Assembly (NCBI GenBank): GCA_019239415.1
Contig: JAFAZW010000039.1
Span: 25,018 to 89,017 of the forward strand
From: Alphaproteobacteria bacterium
GTDB taxonomy: Bacteria > Pseudomonadota > Alphaproteobacteria > Sphingomonadales > Sphingomonadaceae
Direction: 5' to 3'
Length of the DNA stretch: 64,000 bases
Shown here: positions 35,680 through 44,800 of the stretch, piece after piece
How positions within the stretch are numbered: position 1 is the first letter of the stretch
Layout of the letters: every line of letters begins with the position of its first letter
The notes under the pieces: model-generated
What the model saw: only the letters and a program-made list of their open reading frames with translations
Told to the model about the DNA's origin: nothing
The model's database searches: none
Made by a program: the position numbers and the translations under genes

Positions 35680-36153
35680 TCATCGGACAAATTGGTTAAG
35701 AAACGGTTCGCCAAGCAGCCACAGGCCGGCGAAAGCGATTGCGATTCCGTAGGGAATTTCGAGCGCGCCCTCGGCCCTGGACAGGCGGTGGCGCAGCACC
35801 ATGGCCAGCGTCAGCGCGCCGCCGGCCAGCGACATGATCACGATCAGCTGGACGGCGGCGAGCGGCGGCAGCCAAAGGGCCAAAGCGGCGAGCATCTTGA
35901 CGTCGCCGCCGCCCATCATGCCGAAGTGGAAGGCGAGGGCGAAGAGGGCGAAGATGGCGGCGGCGACGGCGAGGTGGATCGCGGCGTCCGGCCAGAGCGG
36001 CGTGCGGGTCGCCAGCCAGAAGGGGAGGGCGCCGAGCGCGATCGCCGCGTTCAGCCAATTGGGGATGATCCGGCTGCGCCAGTCCATCGCCGCCGCGGCG
36101 ACGAGGCCGCAGGCGAGCAAGGCGAGAAGCAAGAAAGCGGGACCCCCGGTCAT
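35680..36153 (-). CDS. cpaA: Prepilin peptidase CpaA (A24 family)
   Basis: A 157-residue integral membrane aspartic peptidase lacking the N-terminal methylase part of larger PilD enzymes. Catalytic aspartates are Asp24 (MDWRSRIIPNWLN) and Asp84 in the GGGDVKML motif. It cleaves the Flp prepilin leader. It is the first gene of the locus; no flp pilin gene is visible upstream, where a divergent hydrolase begins 50 bases away. Confidence 0.92.
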   Translation of the reverse strand: MTGGPAFLLLALLACGLVAAAAMDWRSRIIPNWLNAAIALGALPFWLATRTPLWPDAAIHLAVAAAIFALFALAFHFGMMGGGDVKMLAALALWLPPLAAVQLIVIMSLAGGALTLAMVLRHRLSRAEGALEIPYGIAIAFAGLWLLGEPFLNQFVR

Positions 36154-36202
36154 GGTGAACAGGCTCTAGACGGAGGGTGTTGCGAAACCGTAACCGGCCG
36201 CA

Positions 36203-37141
36203 ATGCCCGCTATCCCCTTCGACCGCCGCGCGATTCCCGAAGGCGCGGCGCTCTCCCGATGGGCGGCGCCGGACGGGTGGAGCCTGCGGCGGCTCGACTG
36301 GCGGCAGCCGGCGGGCGCGCCGGCGCGCGGCAGCCTGCTCTTCGCCGGCGGGCGCGGCGACTTCATCGAAAAATATCTGGAAGCGGCGGCGCACTGGCAC
36401 GAGCGCGGCTGGAACGTCACCAGCTTCGACTGGCGCGGCCAGGGCGGCTCGCGCGGCGACATCGAAGGCGGCCATTACGACAGCTTCGACCCGGTCGTCG
36501 CCGACCTCGATGCGCTGATCGCGGCGTCGGCGGCGGAGACGCCGGGGCCGCACGTCGCGATCGGCCATTCGATGGGCGGGCACATCCTGCTGCGCGTCCT
36601 CGCCGAGCGGGCGCCGAGGCTGGAGGCGGCGGTGCTCGTCGCGCCGATGATCGGCATCAACAGCGCGCCGATGCCCGCCTTCGCCGCCGCGGCCACGGCG
36701 AGCCTGATGACCGCGATGGGGATGGGGCGGCATCCGGCCTGGCACCAGTCGCGCGAGGCGCCGGAGGCCGGGTCGCTGCGGCAGCGTATCCTGACCGGGT
36801 GCGCCGAGCGCTATGCCGACGAATTGTGGTGGTGGGAGCGGGAGCCGGGTTACGATCTCGGCGCGCCGAGCTGGGGGTGGCTCAAGGCCGCCTACGATTC
36901 GATCGCCCGGCTGACGTCGGCGCGGCTGGCGGCGGTGACGCTGCCGGTGCTGCTGCTCGCGGCGGAGGAGGACCGGCTGGTGAGCGTGCCGGCGATCCGC
37001 TGGGCGGCGCGGACGCTGCCGCGCGCCGAGCTGGTCACCTTTCCGGAGGCGGGGCATGAGCTGCTGCGCGAGGCGGACCCGGTGCGGCTCGCGGCGCTGG
37101 CGGCGATCGACGGCTTCTTCGACCGGCACGCCGGGCGATGA
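36203..37141 (+). CDS. Alpha/beta hydrolase (lysophospholipase-like)
   Basis: A 312-residue serine hydrolase of the PldB/monoacylglycerol-lipase type. The nucleophile elbow is G-H-S-M-G-G, the oxyanion region FAGGRGDFIEKY, the acid AAEEDRLVS and the His in EAGHELLRE. SFDWRGQGGS is a family hallmark. It overlaps the following oxidase gene by four bases (ATGA). The natural ester is unknown. Confidence 0.88.
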   Translation: MPAIPFDRRAIPEGAALSRWAAPDGWSLRRLDWRQPAGAPARGSLLFAGGRGDFIEKYLEAAAHWHERGWNVTSFDWRGQGGSRGDIEGGHYDSFDPVVADLDALIAASAAETPGPHVAIGHSMGGHILLRVLAERAPRLEAAVLVAPMIGINSAPMPAFAAAATASLMTAMGMGRHPAWHQSREAPEAGSLRQRILTGCAERYADELWWWEREPGYDLGAPSWGWLKAAYDSIARLTSARLAAVTLPVLLLAAEEDRLVSVPAIRWAARTLPRAELVTFPEAGHELLREADPVRLAALAAIDGFFDRHAGR

Positions 37142-38217
37142 GCCGGCGCTTCGACATCGCCATCGCCGGCGCCGGCATGGCCGGGGCGAGCCTTGCCGCG
37201 GCGATCGGGGAGGCGGCGCGGGTGGTGCTGCTCGAGGCGGAGGCGCAGCCCGGCTATCACGCGACCGGGCGCTCGGCCGCCTTCTGGTCGGAAAGCTATG
37301 GCGGGCCGTTCGTCCAGCCGCTGACCACCGCCTCGGAAGGCTTTCTCAGCGAGCACGGCTTCCTGCGGCCGCGGGGCGGGCTGCATCTCGCCCCCGACCC
37401 CGGCGCGCTGGCGGCGCTCGCGGCGGAGCATGCGGGCAGGGTCCGCCTCGAGCCGCTGGGGCGGGCCGAAATCGCGGCGATGGTGCCGGGCGTGCGGCCG
37501 GGCTGGGACGCGGCGCTGTACGAGCCGAGCTGCCGCGACATCGACGTCGCGGCGCTGCACGCTTTCTACCTGGCCGCGGCGCGGCGGGCGGGCGCGGTGC
37601 TGCTGACGGACGCGGCGCTGCGCGGCGCGCGGCGCGAGGCCGGGCGGTGGCGGCTCGACACGGCGGCGGGCGCGGTCGAGGCGGACCTGCTGGTCGATGC
37701 CGCCGGCGCCTGGGCCGATGCGGTGGCCGGGCTTGCCGGCGCGCGGCCGCTCGGCATCAGGCCGTACCGGCGGACCGTCGCGCAGCTGCGCGTCGACCCG
37801 CCCGCGCCGGCCGATCTGCCGCTGGTGATGGACGCCGCCGAGAGCTTCTACTTCAAGCCCGAGGCCGGCGGCCGGATCTGGCTCAGCCCGCAGGACGAGA
37901 CGCCGTGCCCGCCGGGCGACTGCGCCGCCGAGGAGATCGACGTCGCCGTCGCGATCGACCGGCTCGAGCAGGCGGTCGACTGGAAGGTGCTGCGCGTCGA
38001 GCGCGCCTGGGCGGGCCTGCGAAGCTTCGCGCCCGACCGGCTGCCGGTCTACGGGTTCGATGCGCGCGCGCCGGGCTTCTTCTGGTGCGCCGGGCAAGGC
38101 GGCTTCGGCATCCAGACCGCACCGGCGGCGGCCGACCTCGCGGCGGGACTGCTGCTGGGACGCGGAGGCGCGGCGGACGCCGGCCCCTATCGGCCGACGC
38201 GGTTCTCAGACCGCTAG
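37138..38217 (+). CDS. FAD-dependent oxidoreductase (D-amino acid/glycine oxidase family)
   Basis: A 359-residue DAO-fold flavoprotein. The dinucleotide-binding motif is IAIAGAGMAGASLAAAIGE, followed by GYHATGRSAAFWSESYG, where the family has its FAD-contacting segment; the C-terminal FWCAGQGGFGIQTAPAAADL closes the FAD site. Such enzymes oxidise amino or imino groups to the oxo acid. Translationally coupled to the hydrolase upstream and followed by a terminator-like hairpin. Confidence 0.88.
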   Translation: MSRRFDIAIAGAGMAGASLAAAIGEAARVVLLEAEAQPGYHATGRSAAFWSESYGGPFVQPLTTASEGFLSEHGFLRPRGGLHLAPDPGALAALAAEHAGRVRLEPLGRAEIAAMVPGVRPGWDAALYEPSCRDIDVAALHAFYLAAARRAGAVLLTDAALRGARREAGRWRLDTAAGAVEADLLVDAAGAWADAVAGLAGARPLGIRPYRRTVAQLRVDPPAPADLPLVMDAAESFYFKPEAGGRIWLSPQDETPCPPGDCAAEEIDVAVAIDRLEQAVDWKVLRVERAWAGLRSFAPDRLPVYGFDARAPGFFWCAGQGGFGIQTAPAAADLAAGLLLGRGGAADAGPYRPTRFSDR

Positions 38218-38222
38218 GGCGT

Positions 38223-38241
38223 TGAGCGATTTCTCCGCTCA
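38223..38241 (+). terminator. Terminator-like hairpin
   Basis: A stem TGAGCG/CGCTCA with a 7-base loop, followed by GCCTTTCTT, just after the FAD oxidoreductase. Confidence 0.5.
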
Positions 38242-38298
38242 GCCTTTCTTCACCGTTGACCGATAGCCTCGGCGAAAACGTCTTCGGGGGGCAGGAAC

Positions 38299-38730
38299 GT
38301 GAAGGCCTTTCTCATCCTGGCTGGGCTCGTGGTCGCCGTCGTCGGCTTCGGCAGCCCCTATCTGTCGAGCGTCGCCGCCGGGTGGGGCGCCAGCGGGTTT
38401 CCCAAAGCCGGCCGCTACGCCGTCGCGAGCGAGCGCAACGGCCGGAGCGAGACGAGCGATACCTATGTCGACGCCTCGACCCGCGCCAAGTTCGAGGCGA
38501 TGGTCGCGCACGACGACGGCACACGCTGCCGCGACCGGCAGGTGACGATCGGCGCCGGCGCGTTCAGCGTCTCCATGACCTGCGACGCCTATGACGGCGA
38601 CATCCACAATATCGGCATCGAGCGGCGCGGCACTTATTCGGAGCGGTCGTTCGAGATGGTGTCGACCACCAGGCTGTGGGGCATGCCGATCGTCGAGAAG
38701 GCGACCTATCGGCTGCGTGAGACGGAGTGA
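38299..38730 (+). CDS. Hypothetical exported protein
   Basis: A 143-residue protein with an N-terminal hydrophobic segment (FLILAGLVVAVVGFG) that may be a signal anchor. The rest is beta-rich with two cysteines (RCRDRQ and MTCDAY) and the phrases KAGRYAVASER and GTYSERSFEMVSTTRL, reminiscent of small periplasmic DUF3617-like proteins. Function unknown. Confidence 0.6.
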   Translation: MKAFLILAGLVVAVVGFGSPYLSSVAAGWGASGFPKAGRYAVASERNGRSETSDTYVDASTRAKFEAMVAHDDGTRCRDRQVTIGAGAFSVSMTCDAYDGDIHNIGIERRGTYSERSFEMVSTTRLWGMPIVEKATYRLRETE

Positions 38731-39044
38731 GGACGGTGCCCGCCCGTCTGAGCGCATTGTGCTCGGGGCCCGCCTCGAGCTGAGCCTGTCGGAGACGAAA
38801 GGCAGGGCTTCGACTGGCTCAGCCCGAACGGTGTTTCCGGAGTCGAGCGGCCAAGGGAGGGGACACGTGTTCCTGTAACAAAGACTGTCCCCTCGGGGTC
38901 CTTTGCCCGTTCGGGCTGAGCCTGTCGAAGCCCTGTCTTTTCCCTTTCCTCCCGGAGAAGCAGGACAGGGCTTCGACAATGATTCAGGTGCGGATGTACC
39001 CCGGACATCCGCAGCCATGTCCGGGGGACATGGCGACCTGATCA
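38731..39044. repeat. Cluster of nested palindromic repeats
   Basis: This gene-free stretch is built from inverted copies of GTTCGGGCTGAGCCTGTCGA (38911-38931 and diverged or inverted copies at about 38776, 38811 and 38960), a GGGGACA...TGTCCCC element (about 38854-38893) and a CCCCGGACATCCG/ATGTCCGGGGG dyad (about 38999-39028). The right-hand GTTCGGGCTGA copy provides the stop codon of the small frame at 39045-39161. Confidence 0.7.
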
Positions 39045-39161
39045 TCAGCCCGAACGGGGTTTGCAAATCGGGGCGCTCTTCCCGCCGCCGCAGAGCGCCC
39101 GTTCCAGCCGTGCCGCCACCAGCGGCCGCTCCGCCAGGACGAGGAGCGCGCCGGGGATCAT
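39045..39161 (-). CDS. Possible small protein ending in a repeat
   Basis: A 38-codon frame that starts in the stop of the glyoxalase-like gene (ATGA overlap) and reads MIPGALLVLAERPLVAARLE then RALCGGGKSAPICKPRSG. The hydrophobic start and coupling suggest a real small gene, but the last codons and the TGA are provided by the palindromic GTTCGGGCTGA repeat, so it may be a truncated remnant. Confidence 0.35.
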   Translation of the reverse strand: MIPGALLVLAERPLVAARLERALCGGGKSAPICKPRSG

Positions 39162-39544
39162 GCCGCCGCCGCGTAGCTGACCACCTCGAACTCGATGCCG
39201 TCGCGGTCGAAGAAGTAGAAGCGGCGGCCGGGTTCGTAGTCGCCGTGCGCGAACGGGGTGAGGCCAGCCTCGGTGACGCGCGCCTCGACGGCGGCGAGGT
39301 CGTCGACGACGAGCGCGACGTGGTTGAGCGGCAGTCCCTTCTTCCAGCCGCGCGGGGTGCCGTCGCCGCCGGCGGCCGCATAGAGGGCGAGATACTGGTC
39401 GTCGGTGCCGACATGGACGGTGCGGCCGCCGGCGATCGACGCCCCCGCCCAGCGGATGCGCCACCCGAACAGCGTCGCGAGCAACGCCGCCGTCCGGTCC
39501 GGATCGGCCACCGTCACGTTCACATGCTCCAGCCTCGCCTGCAT
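39158..39544 (-). CDS. VOC family (glyoxalase/bleomycin-resistance-like) protein
   Basis: A 128-residue vicinal-oxygen-chelate protein with two beta-alpha-beta-beta-beta modules. Metal-ligand positions are visible: His in LEHVNVTV, His in LNHVALVV and Glu in IEFEVV. It is divergent from soxR, and a SoxR box lies in the shared promoter region, so it is a likely SoxR target in redox or electrophile stress. Its exact substrate is unknown. Confidence 0.85.
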   Translation of the reverse strand: MQARLEHVNVTVADPDRTAALLATLFGWRIRWAGASIAGGRTVHVGTDDQYLALYAAAGGDGTPRGWKKGLPLNHVALVVDDLAAVEARVTEAGLTPFAHGDYEPGRRFYFFDRDGIEFEVVSYAAAA

Positions 39545-39586
39545 TTCGCTCCTCCGTCAAACCGTCGTGCTTGCCGAGTCGTGCAA

Positions 39587-39604
39587 CCTCGACCTAAGTT
39601 GAGG
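39587..39604 (-). promoter_or_regulatory. SoxR box
   Basis: CCTCGACCTAAGTTGAGG is an 18-bp dyad matching the consensus SoxR operator CCTCAA-G/C-TTAACTTGAGG. On the minus strand it overlaps a TTGACC -35 element, the typical arrangement for a SoxR-activated promoter facing the glyoxalase-like gene. Confidence 0.75.
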
Positions 39605-39632
39605 TCAAGCTTCTTTTTCGCGCGGGCAGGAC

Positions 39633-40091
39633 ATGGCGGGACTGCTGACGATCGGGGACATTGCGCGGCGGACGGGGCTCTCCGTCTCGGCGATCCGCTT
39701 CTACGAGGCGAAGGGGCTGCTCAACCCGATCCGGACCGCCGGCAACCAGCGCCGCTACCTGCGCTCGGACATCAGGCGGCTGTCCTTCGCGATGATCGCG
39801 CAGAAGCTCGGCCTCAGCGTGCGCGAGATCGAGGCCGAGCTCGCCTGCCTGCCGATGGGGCGCGCGCCGACGCCGGCCGACTGGCAGGCGATCAGCGAGC
39901 GGATCCGGGCGCGGCTCGATGCGCGGATCGCCCTGCTCGAGCGGACGCGCGACCGGCTGGCCGGCTGTATCGGCTGCGGCTGCCTCTCGCTCGATCGCTG
40001 CGCGCTGTACAATCCCGGCGACGCCGCCGCCGCCGAGGGGCCGGGGCCGCGCTTCCTGCTCTCGGAGAATTTGGGGACACGTACCTTTTGA
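39633..40091 (+). CDS. soxR: Redox-sensitive transcriptional activator SoxR
   Basis: A 152-residue MerR-family regulator. The N-terminal helix-turn-helix reads TIGDIARRTGLSVSAIRFYE; the [2Fe-2S] ligands are C112-x2-C115-x-C117-x5-C123 (CIGCGCLSLDRC). Oxidation by redox-cycling compounds turns it into an activator. The final codons (LGTRTF) and the TGA come from a GGGGACACGTACC palindrome, so the native C-terminus was replaced or extended by the repeat. It is divergent from the VOC gene with a SoxR box between. Confidence 0.93.
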   Translation: MAGLLTIGDIARRTGLSVSAIRFYEAKGLLNPIRTAGNQRRYLRSDIRRLSFAMIAQKLGLSVREIEAELACLPMGRAPTPADWQAISERIRARLDARIALLERTRDRLAGCIGCGCLSLDRCALYNPGDAAAAEGPGPRFLLSENLGTRTF

Positions 40092-40109
40092 CAAAAGGTA
40101 CGTGTCCCC
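40073..40109. repeat. GGGGACACGTACCTTTT palindrome overlapping the soxR end
   Basis: A perfect 17-bp stem (GGGGACACGTACCTTTT and complement) with a GAC loop, followed by another GGGACGTGTCCCC unit to 40135. The left arm codes for the last residues and stop of SoxR. It may double as terminator. Confidence 0.85.
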
Positions 40110-40140
40110 GTTCCCTACGAAAGGGACGTGTCCCCGATTC

Positions 40141-41670
40141 CTACCGCTCGTCGGGATTGTCGTATTTGAACGGGTCGGTTTCGTTCGGCTGCGTCGGCAG
40201 CACGGCGTGGGGCAGCGGCTTGTCGGCGTTCGCCGCGGACAGGAGCAGGCTGGCGAGGATCACCGACGCCTGTCGCAGGTCCTGCGCGCGCAGATGGTCG
40301 AACGTGTCGAGGTTCGAGTGGTGGACGATCGACTCATATTCCAGCGGGTCCTGGATGAACTGGAAGGCGGGGACGCCGAGCCGCGCCATGCCGACATGGT
40401 CGGTGCCGCCGGTGGTCTGCGCCACGACCGCGCCCGCGCCCATGCTGGCGAAGGGCGACAGCCAGTCCTTCAGCACCGGCACGGCGGCGAGATTGCCTTC
40501 GGCATAGACGCCGCGGATCTTGCCCGAGCCGTTGTCGATGTTGAAGTAAGCGTTGAGGTCGCGAAAGCCGGGGCGCGGCGTCACCGGATAGGAATAGAGG
40601 TTCGAATAGGGTCCCGCCGCGGCGACGTCGGGATTGGTCGCCGGCGGCCGGGTGGCGAGATTCCGGTCGATCCAGGCGAAGGAGCCGAGCAGGCCCTGCT
40701 CCTCGCCGGCCCAGAGGGCGAAGCGGATGGTGCGCCTGGGCCTGATGCCGAGGCTGGCGATGAGCCGCGCCGCCTCCATCACCACCGCGCTGCCGGCGCC
40801 GTTGTCGGTGCCGGGAATCTCGGCGAAGATGTTGTAGGCGTTGCGGTCCGTGTCGGCGAAATGGACGTTGGCGTCGATCTCCAGCGTCACCGGGCCGGTC
40901 CTGGCAAGGCGGGCGAGCCGGCGATAATCCTCGGCGGCGATCTCGATCCCCGGCAGCGCCGGCGTCTCGCCGACCTTGTAGAGATAGCCCTCGCCGTGGA
41001 GGAGGCCGTTCGGCCGGTACGACATGCGTGCCCAGGCGACGGCGCCCTCCGCCTTGAGGAAGGCGTCGAGCTGGGCGGGGAAGGCCCGCCGCTTCGCCCG
41101 CCGCTCGAGCCCGTGCGGATCGTTGTTCGCCTGCGGATAGTCGTTGAGCTTCGCGATCTCCGCGTCGCCGAGGCGCGCGAAGTTCGGCGTCATGTTGTCC
41201 TTGGGATCGGCGGGGAGGGTGACGAGCACGATCTTGCCGCGCAGCTTGCCCCGCCACGCGTCGAAGTGGCGCACCTCGCTCATCGGCGCGACGACGACCG
41301 GCGCCGAGACCGGGCCGTTGGTCCCCGGCGTCCAGGCGACGGGGATGGCGCGCAGCGCCAGCGGCCGCGGCGCGGTCATCCTGATGCTCGCGCTCTCGAT
41401 CCACCAGCCGCGGCCGAAGTCGAACGGCTCGGCATGGACGTTCCTGAGGCCCCAGTCGCGGAATTGCTGCTGCGTCCACCTTTCCGCCTCGCGCATCGCC
41501 GGTGAGTTGGTGAGGCGCCCGCCGATCCGGTCGGCGAGATAGGCGGCCGTCTCCACCACCTGGCCATGGTTGAACTCGGCGTCGGCGAGGCGGTTGGCGG
41601 TCTCCGGGTCGGCGGCGGCCGCCGCGAACGGCATGGCGGTCAGCAACAGGGCGGCGGCGAGCTTGTGCAT
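40141..41670 (-). CDS. M28 family peptidase lacking an active-site segment
   Basis: A 509-residue exported protein (signal peptide to AAAAAD) of the M28 zinc peptidase family with a PA domain insert. The core reads NIFAEIPGTDNGAGSAVVMEAARL, then LWAGEEQGLLGS (catalytic Glu region), YFNIDNGSG and GGTDHVGM with later metal ligands. In family members a segment of some 20-25 residues with the H-x-D-S zinc/catalytic motif sits between IPGTD and the ATDNGAGS region. Here GTD runs directly into NGAGS, so the first zinc His and catalytic Asp are missing. The frame is otherwise intact; the enzyme is probably inactive or altered. Confidence 0.85.
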   Translation of the reverse strand: MHKLAAALLLTAMPFAAAAADPETANRLADAEFNHGQVVETAAYLADRIGGRLTNSPAMREAERWTQQQFRDWGLRNVHAEPFDFGRGWWIESASIRMTAPRPLALRAIPVAWTPGTNGPVSAPVVVAPMSEVRHFDAWRGKLRGKIVLVTLPADPKDNMTPNFARLGDAEIAKLNDYPQANNDPHGLERRAKRRAFPAQLDAFLKAEGAVAWARMSYRPNGLLHGEGYLYKVGETPALPGIEIAAEDYRRLARLARTGPVTLEIDANVHFADTDRNAYNIFAEIPGTDNGAGSAVVMEAARLIASLGIRPRRTIRFALWAGEEQGLLGSFAWIDRNLATRPPATNPDVAAAGPYSNLYSYPVTPRPGFRDLNAYFNIDNGSGKIRGVYAEGNLAAVPVLKDWLSPFASMGAGAVVAQTTGGTDHVGMARLGVPAFQFIQDPLEYESIVHHSNLDTFDHLRAQDLRQASVILASLLLSAANADKPLPHAVLPTQPNETDPFKYDNPDER

Positions 41671-41808
41671 GAATGTCCCCTCTTCTCTTCGGACCGCCGG
41701 TTAACCGCGCGGGGGCGCCCGGCGCAATCGCGCGATTGGGGCAATTAGGTGTGGAAAACGCGGCCGCGCCGGTTTGCGATTCGCCGGGGAGCGCCCATAA
41801 GTCCGGCC

Positions 41809-44800
41809 ATGGCCGCGCCCTACGTCCCGCTTCGCATCTTCTCCTGCTATTCGATGCTCGACGGCGCGATCGAGCCCAAGGCGATCGCGAAGCAGGCGAA
41901 GAAGCTCGACTTCCCGGCCGCCGCGCTGACCGACCGCAACGGGCTCTACGCGGCGATGGCCTTCACCGACGCGTGCAAGGCGGAAGGGGTGCAGCCGATC
42001 GTCGGCACGATGCTCGCGGTGGCCCGCCCGGGGACGCCGGAGGGCAAGGCGCCGGTCTTCGACTGGCTCGCCCTCTACGCGCAGAACGATCGCGGCTACG
42101 ACAATCTGTGCACCCTGGTGTCGGCGGCGCATCTGGGCCGGCCGCCGGAGGATCCGGCGCATGTCCTGCTCGGCGCGCTCGAGGGTCGGACCGACGGCCT
42201 CATCGCGCTCACCGCGGGCGCGGAGGGCGGGCTCGCGCGGCTCCTCGCCGAAGAGCAGGAGAAGCCGGCGCTCGAGCTGCTCGAGCGGCTCGAGGCGCTG
42301 TTCCCCGGGCGGCTCTACGTCGAGATCTGCCGGCGCGGCAACGACATCGAGGAGCGGTCCGAAGCCGCCCTCGTCGACCTCGCTTATGCGCGCGATCTGC
42401 CGCTGGTCGCCACCAATCCGGCCCAATATGGCGACGCGCCCTTCCACCCGGCGCACGACGCGATGCTGTGCATCGCGCAATCGAGCCAGATCGACCGCGA
42501 CGACCGCCAGCGCTCGTCGCCCGAGGCGTGGATCAAGCCGGCGGCCGAGATGCGGCGGCTGTTCGAGGACCTGCCCGAGGCGACCCAGAACACTGCCGTC
42601 GTCGCCCGCCGCTGCGCATTCGGCGCACCCAAGCGCAAGCCCATCCTCCCCTCCGTCGCGGGCGACCTCGAAGGCGAGGCCGAGCAGCTGAGGCGGGATG
42701 CGCGCGCGGGGCTGATCGAGCGGCTGCAAACCCTCTCCCTGCAGGGGAGAGGGACAGCGGGAGCGGAGCGACCGCAGGGTGAGGGGAGTGCGGGCCCTCA
42801 CCCGGCAGTGCCTGACGGCACTGCCACCCTCTCCCCTGCAGGGAGAGGGTTGGAAGAGCAGTACAAAGTGTATTTCGATCGGCTCGACTACGAGGTCGAG
42901 ATCATCGTCGGCATGGGCTTTCCAGGCTATTTCCTGATCGTCGCCGACTTCATCAAATGGGCGAAGGAGAACGGCATTCCGGTCGGGCCGGGCCGCGGCT
43001 CGGGAGCGGGCTCGGTGGTCGCCTGGGCGCTCACCATCACCGACCTCGACCCGATCCGCCTCGGCCTGCTGTTCGAGCGCTTCCTCAACCCCGAACGCGT
43101 GTCGATGCCGGACTTCGACGTCGACTTCTGCGAAACCCGCCGCGGCGAGGTGATCCGCTACGTCCAGCAGCGCTACGGCGCCGACAAGGTCGCGCAGATC
43201 ATCACCTTCGGAAAGCTGAAGGCCCGCGCCGTGCTCAAGGACACGGGCCGCGTCCTCCAGATGCCCTACGGCCAGGTCGACCGGCTGGCGAAGCTCATCC
43301 CCAACCACCCGACCGACCCGTGGACGCTGGAGCGGGCGCTGAACGGCGTCTCGGAGCTGGCCGAGGAATATCGCAGCGAGCCGGACGTGCGGCGCCTGTT
43401 CGACCTCGCGATGAAGCTGGAGGGACTGCCGCGCCACAGCTCGACGCACGCCGCCGGCGTCGTCATCGGCGACCGGCCGCTCGACAAGCTCGTCCCGCTG
43501 TACCGCGACCCGCGCTCCGACATGCCGGTCACGCAGTTCGACATGAAATATGTCGAGGCCGCGGGCCTGGTGAAGTTCGACTTCCTCGGCCTCAAGACCC
43601 TCTCGGTCCTCCAGAAGGCGGTGCAGATGCTCGCGAAGCGCGGCATCGCCGTCGACCTCGACCGCGTCGCCTGGGACGATCCGGCCGTCTACGAGCTCCT
43701 CAAGCGGGGCGACACGGTCGGCGTGTTCCAGCTCGAATCGGAGGGCATGCGCCGCACCCTCGCGGCGGTGAAGCCGACCTGCTTCGAGGACATCATCGCC
43801 CTCGTCTCCCTCTACCGGCCGGGGCCGATGGACAACATCCCGACCTTCGGCGCGCGCAAGAACGGCCGGGAGGACATCGCCTACCCGCACCCGATGCTCG
43901 AGAACGTGCTCAAGGAGACCTACGGCATCTTCGTCTACCAGGAGCAGGTGATGGAGGCCGCGAAGGTGCTCGCCGGCTACAGTCTCGGCGAGGCCGATCT
44001 GTTGCGCCGGGCGATGGGCAAGAAGATCAAGGCCGAGATGGACGCGCAGCGCGAGCGGTTCGTGACCGGTTGCGCGGCCAACGGCATCGCCGGGCCCAAG
44101 GCCAACGAGCTGTTCGACTTGATCGACAAGTTCGCCGGCTACGGCTTCAACAAGAGCCACGCCGCCGCCTACGCCCTCGTCGCCTACCAGACGGCGTGGC
44201 TGAAGGCGCACCATCCGGTCGAGTTCTTCGCCGCCTCGATGTGCTTCGACATGCACCAGACCGACAAGCTCGCCATCTTCATCGACGACATGCGGCGGCT
44301 CGAGGTCGAATGCCTGCCGCCGTCGGTCAACGACAGCGAGGCCGAGTTCGCGGTCGAGGAAGCGGCGGAGGGCAAGCTCGCCGTCCGCTACGCGCTCGGC
44401 GCGCTCAAGGGCGTGGGCGAGAGGGCGATGGAGCAGCTGGTCGACGAGCGGCGGGGCAAGGGCCGGTTCAAGTCGCTCGACGATTTCGCCGAGCGCGTCG
44501 ACCCGCGCCTCCTCAACCGCCGCCAGATCGAAAGCCTCGCCGGCGGCGGCGCCTTCGACGCCCTCAACCCGAACCGCTCCTCGGTGTTCGCCGCGGCGGA
44601 GACGATCCTCGCCCACGCCGCCAGCGCCGCCGACGCGCGCGAGAGCGGGCAGGGCGGCCTGTTCGGCGGCGAAGCGAACGTCGTCCCGATCCGCCTTCCC
44701 GTCGCGGCCGCCTGGACGCTGGCGCAGCGCATGGCGGCGGAGAAGGAGGCGTTCGGCTTCTACTTCTCCGCGCATCCGGTCGACCGCTACCGCCACCTCG

